From assembly GCA_900316845.1 (NCBI GenBank), contig ONEG01000016.1, positions 1 to 64,000 on the forward strand: DNA of 64,000 nucleotides. Reading direction: 5' to 3'. The stretch is from an uncultured Bacteroidales bacterium. Its GTDB lineage: Bacteria; Bacteroidota; Bacteroidia; Bacteroidales; Paludibacteraceae. The notes below the pieces were generated by a model that searched no databases, was not told the DNA's origin, and worked only from the letters and a program-made list of their open reading frames with translations. How positions within the stretch are numbered: the first letter of the stretch is position 1; each line of letters starts with the position of its first letter. Positions 7,006 to 17,470 of the stretch are shown here, piece by piece. A program made the position numbers and the translations under genes.

Positions 7006-7902
7006 TTACTCCAGATCGATGTGCTCCGCTTGGACGGGGGAGGAGAGGAAGAGCGATGCGGATTGCGAGAAGCGGTCCGCATTTTCTGTGGTCAGGTAGT
7101 GGCAACTACCGCCTTGCGAGAGCTGGGACGCATATTCCGGATGACGAACCAGATAATCCGCCAGGCTCTTTGCTTCCAGGTACCCCTGCGAAATGACCTG
7201 AATATCGCTTGCCGCAAAGCGTTTGCCGTTGTTGCGAATCCATTGACTGATCTTCGGCAGTAACAACGGGTAGTGGGTGCAACCCAAAATCAGCGTGTCA
7301 ATCCGCGGATCTTTTTCTAAGATTTGCTGCAAATACTTGTCCACGAAATAGTCTGCACCTTCGCTCAAATGTTCGCCATTCTCGATCAACGGAACCCACA
7401 GCGGACATGCCTGCTGGGTGACAGAAAGACCGTCAGCCAATTTCTCCAATTCCAGTACATAGCTTTCGGAGGAGACGGTAGCCGGAGTGGCGAGGATGCC
7501 TATGTGGCCTGTCTTGGTGATTGCCGGCACGGCTTCTACCGTGGGACGGATTACTCCAAGCACGTTGCGCTTGGAAGATTTAGGGTTTATGATTTCTTTT
7601 CCTTTCGGAACGATTTTTTCAAATTTATGATTTATTTCTGGCAGGTCCTTTTGCTGAATCGTCCTCAAGGCTTTTGCGCTTGCAGTATTGCAAGCCAGAA
7701 TGACCAGCGCGCAATCTTGGGAGAAGAGGTATTTGACGGCTTGGAGGGTATAGCGGTAAATGACATCGAACGAGTGCGTGCCATACGGCGCACGGGCGTT
7801 GTCCCCCAGGTACAGATAGTCGTACTGAGGTAACTCCCGGCGGATCGCTTCCAAGATGGTCAAACCGCCATAACCGCTGTCAAAAATACCGATTTTTGCC
7901 AT
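7006..7902 (-). CDS. murI: Glutamate racemase
   Basis: 298 residues. Interconverts L- and D-glutamate to supply D-Glu for peptidoglycan. Catalytic cysteines lie in ACNTAS (Cys71) and GCTHYP (Cys208); the N-terminal GIFDSGYGG and the GDNARAPYG motif are also diagnostic. The start at 7902 (MAKIGIFDSG) is chosen over an upstream in-frame ATG at 7983 that would extend through the divergent promoter. Residues about 92-113, between DLPEI and VLGVIRPTVE, look like an in-frame insertion relative to close family members, and their DNA contains repeated TTTATGATTT words. Confidence 0.95.
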   Translation of the reverse strand: MAKIGIFDSGYGGLTILEAIRRELPQYDYLYLGDNARAPYGTHSFDVIYRYTLQAVKYLFSQDCALVILACNTASAKALRTIQQKDLPEINHKFEKIVPKGKEIINPKSSKRNVLGVIRPTVEAVPAITKTGHIGILATPATVSSESYVLELEKLADGLSVTQQACPLWVPLIENGEHLSEGADYFVDKYLQQILEKDPRIDTLILGCTHYPLLLPKISQWIRNNGKRFAASDIQVISQGYLEAKSLADYLVRHPEYASQLSQGGSCHYLTTENADRFSQSASLFLSSPVQAEHIDLE

Positions 7903-7904
7903 AA

Positions 7905-7985
7905 TTCGCTGCAAAAGTACTACTTTTTTTGCAAATATCCAAATTTTTCTTGCGTATATCAGAAAAAAATTGTATCTTTGCACGC
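7905..7985. promoter_or_regulatory. Divergent promoters for murI and dnaN
   Basis: Minus strand: TAGTACTTTTGCAG (about 7908-7922) for murI. Plus strand: TTGCGTATATC at about 7950 and TGTATCTTTG at 7971-7980 for dnaN, leaving a leader of about 50 nt. Confidence 0.7.
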
Positions 7986-8037
7986 TAAAATGTGAAAATT
8001 ACAATAAATTGTAAAAAATAATTAAAAATATACGTAT

Positions 8038-9162
8038 ATGAAATTCAATGTTTCGAGTTCAAAACTCTTTTCCCAATTGCAGGCTGTGAGCCGCGTGATT
8101 AACAGTAAAAATGCGCTTCCGATCCTGGATGACGTGCTGTTTGATTTGGCGGGCAACGAGCTGCGCCTGACGGCTTCCGACGGCGAGACCACCATTCGTA
8201 CCTCCGTAGAGGTTGAGGGTGTTGAAGGAAGCGGCAAAGTGGCTTCGGCGGCTAAACTGTTGTTAGAGACCCTCAAGGAGTTCAGCGAGCAACCGCTGGC
8301 CTTCACCATCGACGAGAATAATTTTGCGGTGAACATGGTCAGCCAGAACGGTACCTATTCGTTTGTCGGCGTGAACGGCAACGAGTATCCGGAGATGCCG
8401 GAGGCTGAGGGTGACGCAAAGGTGGTGAACATGCCTGCCGGCGTGCTCCAGAGCGCGATTGAGAAGACGATCTTCTGTACCGCGGACGATGAGTTGCGCC
8501 CTGTGATGAACGGTATTTTCTTCGACATCGCCGAGGACAAAGTGACGATGGTAGCTACCGATGCGCACCGTCTGGTTCGTTACACGAATGAGGGTGTGAA
8601 AGCCGGCGTGGCTGCAAGTTTCATCCTGCCGAAAAAACCGGCCAACCTCTTGAAGAACCTTCTTGCGAAGGCTGACGAGGATGTGAAAGTGACTTTCGGC
8701 GCCAAGAACGCGCGCTTCGAGTTCGGCAATACGATTGTGGTTTGCCGTCAGATCGAGGGTCGCTTCCCGAACTATAACGCCGTCATCCCGCAGGCGAACC
8801 AGAACGTCGTAACCATTGACCGCCAGACCCTCATCAACGCTTGTAAGCGTGTGGCGGTCTTCGCTAACAACGGTACCGCACAGCTGCGTCTGGCGCTGAG
8901 CGAGAACCAGATCAAGATCTCCGCACAGGACATCGATTTCTCGACCAGCGCAGAGGAGACAATCGCATGCGACTACAACGGCACGCCGATGGCGATCGGT
9001 TTCAAGGCGCCGTTCCTCATCGACTTGCTCAGCTCCATCGCTTCCGCAGATGTCCTGCTGAAACTGGCTGACCCGGCTCGCGCAGGTCTGATTCTGCCGG
9101 CGGAGAACGAGGAGAACGAAGATGTCCTCATGTTGCTGATGCCGATGTTGCTGAACGACTAA
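8038..9162 (+). CDS. dnaN: DNA polymerase III beta sliding clamp
   Basis: 374 residues, the normal clamp length, with three repeated clamp domains. It starts with MKFNVSSSKLFSQLQAVSRV and contains the typical ATDAHRLVRY and EGRFPNYNAVIP segments and a C-terminal LMLLMPMLL, the region that forms the peptide-binding pocket. The clamp encircles DNA and tethers the replicase. It has its own strong promoter upstream and a DUF4954 gene 4 bp downstream. Confidence 0.96.
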   Translation: MKFNVSSSKLFSQLQAVSRVINSKNALPILDDVLFDLAGNELRLTASDGETTIRTSVEVEGVEGSGKVASAAKLLLETLKEFSEQPLAFTIDENNFAVNMVSQNGTYSFVGVNGNEYPEMPEAEGDAKVVNMPAGVLQSAIEKTIFCTADDELRPVMNGIFFDIAEDKVTMVATDAHRLVRYTNEGVKAGVAASFILPKKPANLLKNLLAKADEDVKVTFGAKNARFEFGNTIVVCRQIEGRFPNYNAVIPQANQNVVTIDRQTLINACKRVAVFANNGTAQLRLALSENQIKISAQDIDFSTSAEETIACDYNGTPMAIGFKAPFLIDLLSSIASADVLLKLADPARAGLILPAENEENEDVLMLLMPMLLND

Positions 9163-9166
9163 TCCT

Positions 9167-11149
9167 ATGTACCGCAAATTATCGCAGCAAGAGATTGCGC
9201 AGCTGGAGGCACAGGGCTGCTCGGCGGAGAACTGGGCGGAGATAGAGGTGGCGGAAGCGTTCGACGCGCAATACGTGCATCACACCCGTTTCTCCGGTCA
9301 TAACCGTCTGGGAGCTTTCAAAAGAGAGATCACGCTGCCGGGTGGGCTGAAGATCCATTCGGGCATCTATAACGCCACTTTGCATAACTGCGAAGTGGGC
9401 AACGATGCGCACCTCTATAACATCCATAACTATATCGCCAACTATCACATCGGCGACAACACCTGTATCGAGAACGTCAACGCCATCCTCGTGGACCGCA
9501 AGACGACGTTCGGAAACGGAGTACGTGTGCCGGTGATGAACGAAGGCGGCGGACGGGAGATTCCGATTTTCAATGAGCTCTCCGCCAGCCTGGCGTATAT
9601 CCTGACGCTTTACCGTCACCGTCCGGCGATGATTCATGAGTTGGAGCGCCGCATCGACGAGTACGCCGAGGCGCAGGCTTCCGATCATGGCTACATCGGC
9701 AACAATGTGCATATCCTCAACTGCGGTTCGATCAAAAATGTCAAGGTCGGCGATTATGCCGAACTGACCGGTGTCAGCCGCCTCAAGAACGGAACGATCA
9801 ACTCCAACGAAGCGGCTCCTGTACGGCTCGGCAGCGGTGTCAAGTGTACGGATTTTATCATCGCTTCGGGTGTGGAGATCGGCGACTCGACGCTGGTGGA
9901 CAAGTGCTTCGTGGGGCAGGGATGCATCTTCGACAAGCACTACTCCGCGGGCGAGAGTCTGTTCTTCAGTAACTGCCAGGGCATGCACGGAGAGGCGTGT
10001 GCGATTTTCGCAGGGCCTTATACCGTGACTCACCATAAATCAACTTTGTTGATTGCCGGTATGTTCTCTTTCCTGAACGCCGGTTCGGGTTCGAACCAGT
10101 CGAACCACATGTACAAACTCGGTCCTATCCATCAGGGTATCGCCGAGCGCGGCGCGAAAACGACCAGCGACAGTTATCTGCTCTGGCCGTCCAAAGTGGG
10201 CGCCTTCTCCCTTGTCATGGGACGTCACACCCACCATGCCGACACTTCCGACCTGCCCTTCTCGTATCTCATAGAGAACAACTCCGATTCATACCTTGTG
10301 CCCGGCGCGAACCTGCGTACCGTAGGTACGATCCGTGACGCGCAGAAATGGCCGAAACGTGACAACCGCAAGGATCCGCACAAGCTCGACCAGATCAATT
10401 TCAATCTCCTGAGCCCTTATACGGTTCAGAAAATGTGGCGCGGACGCGAGGTCCTCAACGAGCTCGAGGCACTCAGCGGCGAGAACACCGAGGTCTATGG
10501 TTACAGGAACTGTAAGATCCGCAACTCGTCCCTCAAGCACGGACGCGAACTCTATACCATCGGCATCCAGAAATTCCTCGGAAACAGCCTCATCAGCCGG
10601 CTGGAGAAGAAGGAATGGAAGACGATCGATGAGGTGCGTGCGGCCTTGCAGCCCGACAGCCAAGCCGGCTTGGGAGACTGGGTCGATATGGCTGGTCTCA
10701 TCGCTCCGCGTGGCGAAGTGACGAAGATGCTGGACGCCATCGAAGCCGGACAAATGAGCCTCGAAGCGATCCAGACATGCATGGAGCAGATGCACGCGAA
10801 CTACTACTCGTACGAGTGGACCTGGGCGCTCGACAAACTCGAGCAGGTGTGGGGTTGTCCGGTCAACGAAGTGACCCTTCCGCAGATCCGCGAGACCATT
10901 GAGGCCTGGCGTGACGCGGTTGTCAAACTCGATAGGATGGTCTATGACGACGCCCGCAAAGAGTTTGACCTCAACAGCCAGACGGGCTTCGGCGTCGATG
11001 GCGACCGCCAACAAGCGGAAGCGGACTTCGAAGAGGTGCGCGGATCGTTTGAGTCCAACTCGTTTGTCAAAGCCGTCCTCGAACATATCGAGAAAAAGAC
11101 CGCTTTGGGGAATAAAATACTCGAAAAACTATCCAAAGTAGCATTTTAG
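9167..11149 (+). CDS. DUF4954 family protein (beta-helix)
   Basis: 660 residues. The N-terminal two thirds are hexapeptide-like turns typical of a left-handed beta-helix (VGNDAHLYNIHNYIANYHIG, GNNVHILNCGSIKNVKVG). A helical region follows (EQMHANYYSYEWTWALDKLE). This matches the DUF4954 family common in Bacteroidales, which resembles sugar-nucleotide acyl or nucleotidyl transferases; its reaction is not known to me. It lies 4 bp after dnaN and 6 bp before rnz, so it is probably co-transcribed with both. Confidence 0.85.
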   Translation: MYRKLSQQEIAQLEAQGCSAENWAEIEVAEAFDAQYVHHTRFSGHNRLGAFKREITLPGGLKIHSGIYNATLHNCEVGNDAHLYNIHNYIANYHIGDNTCIENVNAILVDRKTTFGNGVRVPVMNEGGGREIPIFNELSASLAYILTLYRHRPAMIHELERRIDEYAEAQASDHGYIGNNVHILNCGSIKNVKVGDYAELTGVSRLKNGTINSNEAAPVRLGSGVKCTDFIIASGVEIGDSTLVDKCFVGQGCIFDKHYSAGESLFFSNCQGMHGEACAIFAGPYTVTHHKSTLLIAGMFSFLNAGSGSNQSNHMYKLGPIHQGIAERGAKTTSDSYLLWPSKVGAFSLVMGRHTHHADTSDLPFSYLIENNSDSYLVPGANLRTVGTIRDAQKWPKRDNRKDPHKLDQINFNLLSPYTVQKMWRGREVLNELEALSGENTEVYGYRNCKIRNSSLKHGRELYTIGIQKFLGNSLISRLEKKEWKTIDEVRAALQPDSQAGLGDWVDMAGLIAPRGEVTKMLDAIEAGQMSLEAIQTCMEQMHANYYSYEWTWALDKLEQVWGCPVNEVTLPQIRETIEAWRDAVVKLDRMVYDDARKEFDLNSQTGFGVDGDRQQAEADFEEVRGSFESNSFVKAVLEHIEKKTALGNKILEKLSKVAF

Positions 11150-11155
11150 TTCTAT

Positions 11156-11965
11156 ATGAGCGAAGCGAAAGTAACGATATTAGGTTGCGGCAGCGCAAAG
11201 CCGACGAAGACCACTTCCCCTTCGGGGCAGTTGGTCGAGTTGTGCGACAAGTCCTTCCTCGTCGATTGCGGCGAAGGAGTGCTGCTGACCATGCAGCGGC
11301 TCGGTGTTCACACCGGGCGGCTGTATAATATCTTCATCTCCCATCTCCACGGAGACCATTGTTTCGGTCTCATCGGGCTGCTGACGACGCTCGGCATGCT
11401 CAAACGCACGCAGCCGATGCATATCTACGCCCATCCGGACCTGGAGAAACTGCTCACGCCGCTCCTCAACTATCACGCGAACGACCGTCTCTACGACATC
11501 ATCTTCCATCCCATCAACCCCCGCAAACACGAGGTGATCTTCGAGGATCGCACCGTTTCCGTGGAGACCATCCCGCTCAAGCACGGGGTACCGACTTGCG
11601 GTTTTCTCTTCAAAGAGACCCACCGCGTCAAGCATGAGGATGGCACGTTCAGTTATGAGACGAAGAAACGCTACGCGTACTGCTCCGACACGATGTACAG
11701 CGAGAAGATCGTCCCGATTATCGAAGGAGTCGGGACGCTTTATCACGAGTCCACGTTCCTGCAAAGCCTCGCTGCACGGAGCAAAGAGGTGATGCACTCG
11801 ACGGCAGCGGACGCGGCGAAGATTGCTTCGCTGGCGAAGGTCGGCAAGCTGATTCTCGGCCATTATTCCGCGCGGATAGAAGACCACTCGCTTTTCCTTG
11901 CGGAAGCCAAACCGATCTTCGAGAACACCCTCCTCGCCGAGGAAAATGATGTGATACCCCTCTAA
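11156..11965 (+). CDS. rnz: Ribonuclease Z
   Basis: 269 residues. Metallo-beta-lactamase fold endonuclease that trims tRNA 3' ends. The metal-binding motif HLHGDH is at residues 63-68, with other ligands in GHYSAR near the C-terminus and CSDT in the middle. Somewhat shorter than the usual roughly 305 residues; the difference is spread over loops. It starts 6 bp after the DUF4954 stop. Confidence 0.93.
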   Translation: MSEAKVTILGCGSAKPTKTTSPSGQLVELCDKSFLVDCGEGVLLTMQRLGVHTGRLYNIFISHLHGDHCFGLIGLLTTLGMLKRTQPMHIYAHPDLEKLLTPLLNYHANDRLYDIIFHPINPRKHEVIFEDRTVSVETIPLKHGVPTCGFLFKETHRVKHEDGTFSYETKKRYAYCSDTMYSEKIVPIIEGVGTLYHESTFLQSLAARSKEVMHSTAADAAKIASLAKVGKLILGHYSARIEDHSLFLAEAKPIFENTLLAEENDVIPL

Positions 11966-11992
11966 TCGTGCATTGATGCACGATACGAAAAA

Positions 11993-13357
11993 ATGGCAAA
12001 GCCCTCCATCCAATATGTCTGCTCGTCCTGCGGTGCGAAAGCCCCGCAGATGCTCGGCCGCTGTCCTGTCTGCGGAGAGTGGGGGACGTATGAGGAGGAA
12101 GTGGTGGAAAAGGATCGGAATATCGGTATCTCGAGATATCGAAATATCGACAAGAAAGCCACGCCCAAACGCCTCCAGGACATCGTCGCCACGGACGAGA
12201 TGCGTATCGACCTGCATAACGGCGAACTGAACCGCGTCTTGGGAGGAGGTCTTGTGCCGGGAAGCCTTGTGCTTCTGGGCGGCGAACCCGGTATCGGCAA
12301 ATCGACCCTTGCGCTCCAGGTGCTCATGCAGCAAGGCGAGCGGAAGACTTTCTACGCTTCGGGCGAAGAGTCCGTCCGCCAACTCAAACTGCGCGCCGAA
12401 CGCCTTGCGGGGAATGCCGAGAACCTCTATATATCCTCGGAGACCTCGCTGGAGCGCATCTTGGAGCAGGTTAAGGAACTCGAACCCGACGTCGTGGTCA
12501 TCGACTCCATCCAGACTATCGGAACCGAAGCCGTCGAAGCGACTATCGGCAGCCTCACGCAGGTCAAAGAGTGCGCCGCGCGGATCATGGAGTTTGCCAA
12601 GACGCGTAACATACCCTTCATCATCATCGGTCACATCAACAAAGAGGGCTCGCTCGCGGGACCGAAAGTGCTTGAGCACATCGTTGATACCGTCCTGCAG
12701 TTCGAGGGCGACCGCCAGTATATGTACCGTATCCTGCGCGCCCAAAAGAACCGCTTCGGCTCGACTTCCGAGCTCGGCATCTATGAGATGCGGCAGGATG
12801 GCTTACGCGAAGTGACCAACCCCTCTGAACTGCTCCTTTCTACCGCGCGCGAAGGCCTCTCCGGCATCGCTATCGCGGCGGCAGTAGAAGGTGTGAGGCC
12901 GTTCATGATTGAGGTGCAAGCCCTCGTCTCCTCTGCCGCGTACGGCACGCCCCAGCGTTCCTCCACGGGCTTTGACGGAAGGCGTCTGAACATGCTTCTG
13001 GCCGTCCTCGAGAAACGTGTGGGATTCAAACTGCTGCAGAAAGATGTCTTCCTCAATATCGCCGGAGGTCTCCGAGTGGATGATACCGCTATCGACCTCG
13101 CGGTCCTCGCGGCCGTCTTGAGCAGCAATATGGACATCGCCCTCGATGCCGCTACCTGTCTCTGCGGCGAAGTGGGATTAGCCGGAGAGATCCGCTCCGT
13201 CAACCGCATCGAACAACGCATCGCCGAGGCGCAGAAACTCGGCTTCAAACGGATTATCATTCCCGCTGACCAAAAAGGCGATTTTTCACGTTTTTCCATC
13301 GAAGTGGTTCCTGTAAGGAAAGTTACAGATGCTTTTCGGCTGCTGATTAAGGCATAA
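11993..13357 (+). CDS. radA: DNA repair protein RadA
   Basis: 454 residues, normal length. The zinc finger CSSCGAKAPQMLGRCPVC lies at about residues 10-27, Walker A GEPGIGKST at 97-105, the KNRFGSTSELGIYEM motif in the middle, and a Lon-like C-terminal domain. It promotes branch migration during recombination. Residues 41-53 (the linker after the zinc finger) are encoded by degenerate AATATCGA repeats also seen at 17471, 24381 and 61962. It is 27 bp downstream of rnz. Confidence 0.96.
   Translation: MAKPSIQYVCSSCGAKAPQMLGRCPVCGEWGTYEEEVVEKDRNIGISRYRNIDKKATPKRLQDIVATDEMRIDLHNGELNRVLGGGLVPGSLVLLGGEPGIGKSTLALQVLMQQGERKTFYASGEESVRQLKLRAERLAGNAENLYISSETSLERILEQVKELEPDVVVIDSIQTIGTEAVEATIGSLTQVKECAARIMEFAKTRNIPFIIIGHINKEGSLAGPKVLEHIVDTVLQFEGDRQYMYRILRAQKNRFGSTSELGIYEMRQDGLREVTNPSELLLSTAREGLSGIAIAAAVEGVRPFMIEVQALVSSAAYGTPQRSSTGFDGRRLNMLLAVLEKRVGFKLLQKDVFLNIAGGLRVDDTAIDLAVLAAVLSSNMDIALDAATCLCGEVGLAGEIRSVNRIEQRIAEAQKLGFKRIIIPADQKGDFSRFSIEVVPVRKVTDAFRLLIKA
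12117..12151. repeat. AATATCGA-type degenerate repeat inside radA
   Basis: Words ATATCGGTATC, GATATCGAAATATCGA. The reading frame is kept and encodes RNIGISRYRNID in a flexible linker. Confidence 0.6.
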
Positions 13358-13378
13358 ATCGTGCAAAAATGTCTTTTT

Positions 13379-13413
13379 TTCTTGCGTATGTGAGAAAAAA
13401 TGTGTATCTTTGC
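13379..13413 (+). promoter_or_regulatory. Promoter for porG-uppS-bamA cluster
   Basis: TTGCGTATGTG at -33 and TGTATCTTTGCACGC at -7, with predicted start near 13417. The leader before the ATG at 13428 is very short, so 13431 is an equally possible start. Confidence 0.7.
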
Positions 13414-13427
13414 ACGCTTATTTTGTA

Positions 13428-14144
13428 ATGATGTCTAAAAACAGCCGCATAATATGCCTATTTTTATTACTCGCGTGTGCGAGTATGAGCGCTCGTGCGC
13501 AGGGGCAACCATACCTCTGCGAGTTCGGCTTGCAGGGAGGCTGCGGCTATTATGTGGGCGAGGCAACGCCGCATATCTTCATGAATCCCCGAGAGGCGTT
13601 TGGCTTGCAGTTCCGCTATAAGTTTACCAAACGTTGGGCCATCCAGGCGAAACTGTCGTCTCAGCGCATCACCGGTAACGAGTATTATTTCGAGACAGGC
13701 AAGATGCCCGTGAAGCTGGATTCCAAATGGCAGAACCAACTCATCAACGCCGATGTCATGGCGGAGTTTAACTTCTTCCGTTTCGGCGAGTTCAACAAGT
13801 ACGACAAGCGTATCAAACCCTATACCCCGTATATCTTCCTGGGCATCGGAGTCGGCCTCTACGGAGCTGAGGGATACACGAACGCCAAGTATAACAAAGC
13901 GGCGGCGTACCTGCCTTTCGGTATCGGCTTCAAGTGGAAATTCCACGAGCAGGTGGGCTTGAATATCGCGTGGCAACATAACCTCTATTTCGCTGATAAC
14001 CTGGAGAATAGGGAGGACCTCAACAACCGCCATGACCTGAACGGCAGCAACATTATGAACTGCGACTTGACCGGAATGGTTACGCTTGGCATAGTTTTTG
14101 AGTTTGCAAGGGCGAAAAAAGGATGCAGAATCTGTAATTTCTGA
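13428..14144 (+). CDS. PorG-like (DUF6089-type) outer-membrane protein
   Basis: 238 residues with a signal peptide ([17 protein letters not shown]) and a small beta-barrel ([32 protein letters not shown]). The order barrel protein, uppS, bamA, skp is the same as around porG in Porphyromonas gingivalis, where PorG is a type IX secretion component. The assignment rests on context and general similarity. Two adjacent ATGs (13428, 13431) are possible starts; an upstream in-frame ATG at 13410 overlaps the promoter. Confidence 0.7.
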   Translation: MMSKNSRIICLFLLLACASMSARAQGQPYLCEFGLQGGCGYYVGEATPHIFMNPREAFGLQFRYKFTKRWAIQAKLSSQRITGNEYYFETGKMPVKLDSKWQNQLINADVMAEFNFFRFGEFNKYDKRIKPYTPYIFLGIGVGLYGAEGYTNAKYNKAAAYLPFGIGFKWKFHEQVGLNIAWQHNLYFADNLENREDLNNRHDLNGSNIMNCDLTGMVTLGIVFEFARAKKGCRICNF

Positions 14145-14148
14145 TACA

Positions 14149-14889
14149 ATGAGTTATAAAGAACAAATAGACACATCGCGTCTGCCACGCCACGTGGCGA
14201 TTATCATGGACGGCAACGGCCGATGGGCGAAGAAACAAGGCCTGGCGCGTATGTTTGGACATAAAAAGGGCGTCGAGACCGTCCATAACATCACGGTCGC
14301 AGCGACGAAATTAGGTATCGAGTATCTCACCCTCTATACCTTCTCCACCGAGAACTGGAACCGCCCCAAAGAGGAGGTAGACGCCCTCATGACCCTTCTC
14401 GTGGACACGATCGCCAAAGAGACGCCGACGCTGATGAACAACAACGTTCGCCTGCAGACCATCGGCGACATCAACCGGCTTCCCGAGGGAACGAAGCAGA
14501 AATTCCTGGCTTGTATCGACGAGACCAGCCGGAACACCGGACTGACGATGGTTATCGCCCTCAGTTATTCTGCGCGGTGGGAGATCATCGAGGCGGTGCG
14601 CGAAGCCGTTCGTCTGACTCAGGCCGGTCAACTGCGCCCCGAGGATGTCTCCGAGCAGATGGTGTCCGCCCTTATGACGACCCGTGAGATGCCGGATCCC
14701 GACCTCCTGATCCGAACCAGCGGCGAGTATCGCATCAGCAATTTCCTGTTGTGGCAGCTGGCTTATAGTGAGCTCTATTTCACCGATTGCCTCTGGCCGG
14801 AGTTTACCGACGAGGAGTTCTATAAGGCGATCGTGGACTATCAGAAACGTGAAAGAAGATTTGGTAAGACGAGTGAACAGATTCATTAA
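14149..14889 (+). CDS. uppS: Isoprenyl (undecaprenyl diphosphate) transferase
   Basis: 246 residues. Makes the C55 lipid carrier for peptidoglycan and surface glycans by adding isoprenyl units. The catalytic motif [14 protein letters not shown] lies near residue 16, with FSTENWNRP and [19 protein letters not shown] further on. The start at 14149 (MSYKEQ) is 4 bp after the previous stop; the ATG at 14098 is rejected because it overlaps the previous gene. The 3' end overlaps the likely bamA start by about 40 bp. Confidence 0.96.
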   Translation: MSYKEQIDTSRLPRHVAIIMDGNGRWAKKQGLARMFGHKKGVETVHNITVAATKLGIEYLTLYTFSTENWNRPKEEVDALMTLLVDTIAKETPTLMNNNVRLQTIGDINRLPEGTKQKFLACIDETSRNTGLTMVIALSYSARWEIIEAVREAVRLTQAGQLRPEDVSEQMVSALMTTREMPDPDLLIRTSGEYRISNFLLWQLAYSELYFTDCLWPEFTDEEFYKAIVDYQKRERRFGKTSEQIH

Positions 14890-17467
14890 TATACTTTTAT
14901 TGCTGGTATTCAGCCTGGGTGTATGGGCGCAGAACGACTCTGTGCCTGTGACCGATGTGCCCGAAATCGAATACGGCATGACGCGTAAGACATACGAGAT
15001 TGCCGGCATTGAGGTGGAAGGCGCCGATAGCTACGAGGACTTTGTCCTCATCGGTTTCTCCGGTCTGGCGGTCGGCGATAAGATTGAAGTGCCGGGAGAC
15101 CAGATCACCAAGGCCATCAAACGCTTCTGGAAACAAGGCCTCTTCTCCTCCGTCAAGATCAAGGCAAAGAAGATCGAGGGCTCAAAAATATGGCTCGTCA
15201 TCGAGCTCGCCCAACGCCCGCGTATCAGCGAAGTGCGCTACGAGGGACTTAAGAAGAGTGAGCGCGAGGATGTCGAAGTCAAAGCCGGTATCCGCCAGGG
15301 CTCGCAGATGACGCCGAACCTCGAGGACCACGCTAAGACGGTCATCAAAAAATACCTCGCGGAGAAAGGCTTCCACAATGCCGAAGTGCACGTCATCCAG
15401 CAGAACGACACCGACCATCCGGGCTACGTCAAGGTCCTCATCGGTGTGGATAAGAAAGTCAAGACCAAGGTCGGCAAGATCTATATCACCGGTAACGAGA
15501 ACCTCACCCATCGCCAGATCAACAAGGCGATGAAGAAGACCAACGATAACGATATCATCAACCTCTTCCGGACCAAGAAATTCGTTCGCGAGGAGTATGA
15601 GAAGGACAAACAGGCGGTCATCGAGAAGTATAACGAGCACGGTTTCCGCGACGCGTATATCGTGGCGGATAGCGTGGTTCCGAACCCTGATGACCCGAAC
15701 CGCGTGGATATCTACATGACCATCAGCGAGGGCGATAAGTACTACGTCCGCTCCGTCAAATGGGTCGGCAACACGGTCTATCCGTACGAACTGCTGGACG
15801 CTACTCTGGGTGTCAAACCCGGTGATGTCTATAACCTCAAGACCCTCAACGACCGTCTCACCAACGACGACGATGCGGTCTCCAAACTCTATACCGACCG
15901 CGGCTACCTCTTCTTCAACGTCGAGCCCGTCGAGGTCAATGTTGAGAACGACTCCATCGACTTCGAGATGCGTATGTACGAGGGCAAACCCGCGACAATC
16001 AATGAGGTACGCATCGTCGGCAACACCCGCGTCTATGAACACGTCGTTCGCCGTGAGTTATACACCAAACCCGGTCAGCTCTACTCGCAATCGGATATCA
16101 TGCGTTCGCTTCGTGAGTTGGCGCAGATGGGCCATTTCGACCAGGAGAAGCTCGTGCCGGACATCCAGCCGAATCCCGAGGAGGGAACGGTGGACATCAC
16201 CTACCAGCTGGAGACCAAGTCCTCCGACCAGATTGAGTTCTCACTCGGTTGGGGCGCTACAGGTCTCGTGGGTTCGTTGGGACTCAAGTTCACCAACTTC
16301 GCCATCCAGAACCTCTTCAACAAGAAATCCTACCGCATCGTACCGCAGGGCGAGGGTCAGACCTTCTCTATTAACGCGCGCACGAACGGTATCTATTATA
16401 CCTCCGCCTCCATCTCCTTCCTGGAGCCGTGGCTCGGCGGCAAGCGCCCGAACAGCTTGAGCGCAAGTATCTATTTTGCTAACCAGACGGGTTATTCCAG
16501 CCGCTACCAACGCGCCTATCAGAACCTCTACAACACCTATTCCAACTACTATTACTACTCCGGAAACAGCAACTACTACCAGCAGCTCGCGGAGTCTGAG
16601 GCGGATAAGGATAAATACCTCCGGACGCTCGGTGTCTCGGTGGGTTACGGTAAGCGTCTCCGCTGGCCGGATGACTATTTCACCTTCTACGGCGAGCTGA
16701 GTTATCAGTTGTACATGATGAAGGACTGGCCCTATCTGCTGATCTCCGATGGTACCTCTCATAACCTCGCCCTGAACCTGCAGATCTCCCGTTCGTCCAT
16801 CGACAACCCGATCTACACACGCCGCGGTTCGCAGTTCACCATCGGTGTCAAACTCACGCCGCCGTGGTCGCTCTTCAACAAGAAAGACTACTCCCAACTC
16901 TCCACTTCCGAGAAGTATCACCTCATCGAGTACCACAAGTGGAAGTTCTCCGGAAAGGTCTTCACACCGCTCACACGTGACAGCAAACTCGTCCTCATGA
17001 CCCGTGCGGAGTTCGGTTATCTGGGCCATTATAACGAAAACGCCAAATCGCCGTTCGAGTCCTTCTATATGGGTGGTGACGGTATGTCGAGTTACACCAG
17101 CTATGCTACCGAGTATGTTGCTATGCGTGGTTACTCATCCGGTTCGCTCACCCCGTACGACGTGGCTACAGGACGTAACATGGGTTACCTCTATAACAAA
17201 TTCACCATGGAGCTCCGCTATCCTATCTCCCTCGAACAGAGTGCTACCATCTGGGCGCACGTCTTCCTCGAGGCGGGTAACTGTTTCTCGGACATCCGCG
17301 ACTACAACCCCTTCAACCTCAAGCGTTCAGCAGGTCTGGGTGTGCGTATCTTCCTGCCGATGTTCGGTCTCCTCGGTATTGACTGGGGATGGGGATTCGA
17401 CGAGATCAACGGCTCCAGACAGTACGGCGGCAGCCAGTTCCACTTCGTCCTCGGACAAGAATTATAA
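14849..17467 (+). CDS. bamA: Outer-membrane assembly factor BamA (Omp85)
   Basis: About 872 residues. A GTG at 14849 gives a good signal peptide ([20 protein letters not shown]...VWAQ); GTG 14873 is an alternative. Five POTRA-type repeats occupy roughly residues 40-430 (e.g. [38 protein letters not shown]), then a 16-strand barrel with the [13 protein letters not shown] lid motif. It folds and inserts barrel proteins. An in-frame ATG at 14768 lies far inside uppS and is unlikely. Two skp-like periplasmic chaperone genes follow. Confidence 0.94.
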   Translation: MKEDLVRRVNRFINILLLLVFSLGVWAQNDSVPVTDVPEIEYGMTRKTYEIAGIEVEGADSYEDFVLIGFSGLAVGDKIEVPGDQITKAIKRFWKQGLFSSVKIKAKKIEGSKIWLVIELAQRPRISEVRYEGLKKSEREDVEVKAGIRQGSQMTPNLEDHAKTVIKKYLAEKGFHNAEVHVIQQNDTDHPGYVKVLIGVDKKVKTKVGKIYITGNENLTHRQINKAMKKTNDNDIINLFRTKKFVREEYEKDKQAVIEKYNEHGFRDAYIVADSVVPNPDDPNRVDIYMTISEGDKYYVRSVKWVGNTVYPYELLDATLGVKPGDVYNLKTLNDRLTNDDDAVSKLYTDRGYLFFNVEPVEVNVENDSIDFEMRMYEGKPATINEVRIVGNTRVYEHVVRRELYTKPGQLYSQSDIMRSLRELAQMGHFDQEKLVPDIQPNPEEGTVDITYQLETKSSDQIEFSLGWGATGLVGSLGLKFTNFAIQNLFNKKSYRIVPQGEGQTFSINARTNGIYYTSASISFLEPWLGGKRPNSLSASIYFANQTGYSSRYQRAYQNLYNTYSNYYYYSGNSNYYQQLAESEADKDKYLRTLGVSVGYGKRLRWPDDYFTFYGELSYQLYMMKDWPYLLISDGTSHNLALNLQISRSSIDNPIYTRRGSQFTIGVKLTPPWSLFNKKDYSQLSTSEKYHLIEYHKWKFSGKVFTPLTRDSKLVLMTRAEFGYLGHYNENAKSPFESFYMGGDGMSSYTSYATEYVAMRGYSSGSLTPYDVATGRNMGYLYNKFTMELRYPISLEQSATIWAHVFLEAGNCFSDIRDYNPFNLKRSAGLGVRIFLPMFGLLGIDWGWGFDEINGSRQYGGSQFHFVLGQEL

Positions 17468-17470
17468 ACC

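Noticed and set aside
8263..9177. 304-codon open frame on the minus strand opposite dnaN
   Set aside because: Fully antisense to an intact sliding-clamp gene; Arg/Val/His-rich composition typical of shadow frames.
11180..12745. 521-codon open frame on the minus strand opposite rnz and radA
   Set aside because: It is antisense to two clear enzymes with intact motifs, has no signal or recognisable domain, and is explained by GC-rich codon usage of the genuine genes.
16241..17029. 262-codon minus-strand open frame inside bamA
   Set aside because: Antisense shadow; bamA is complete in the other direction with signal peptide, POTRA and barrel.
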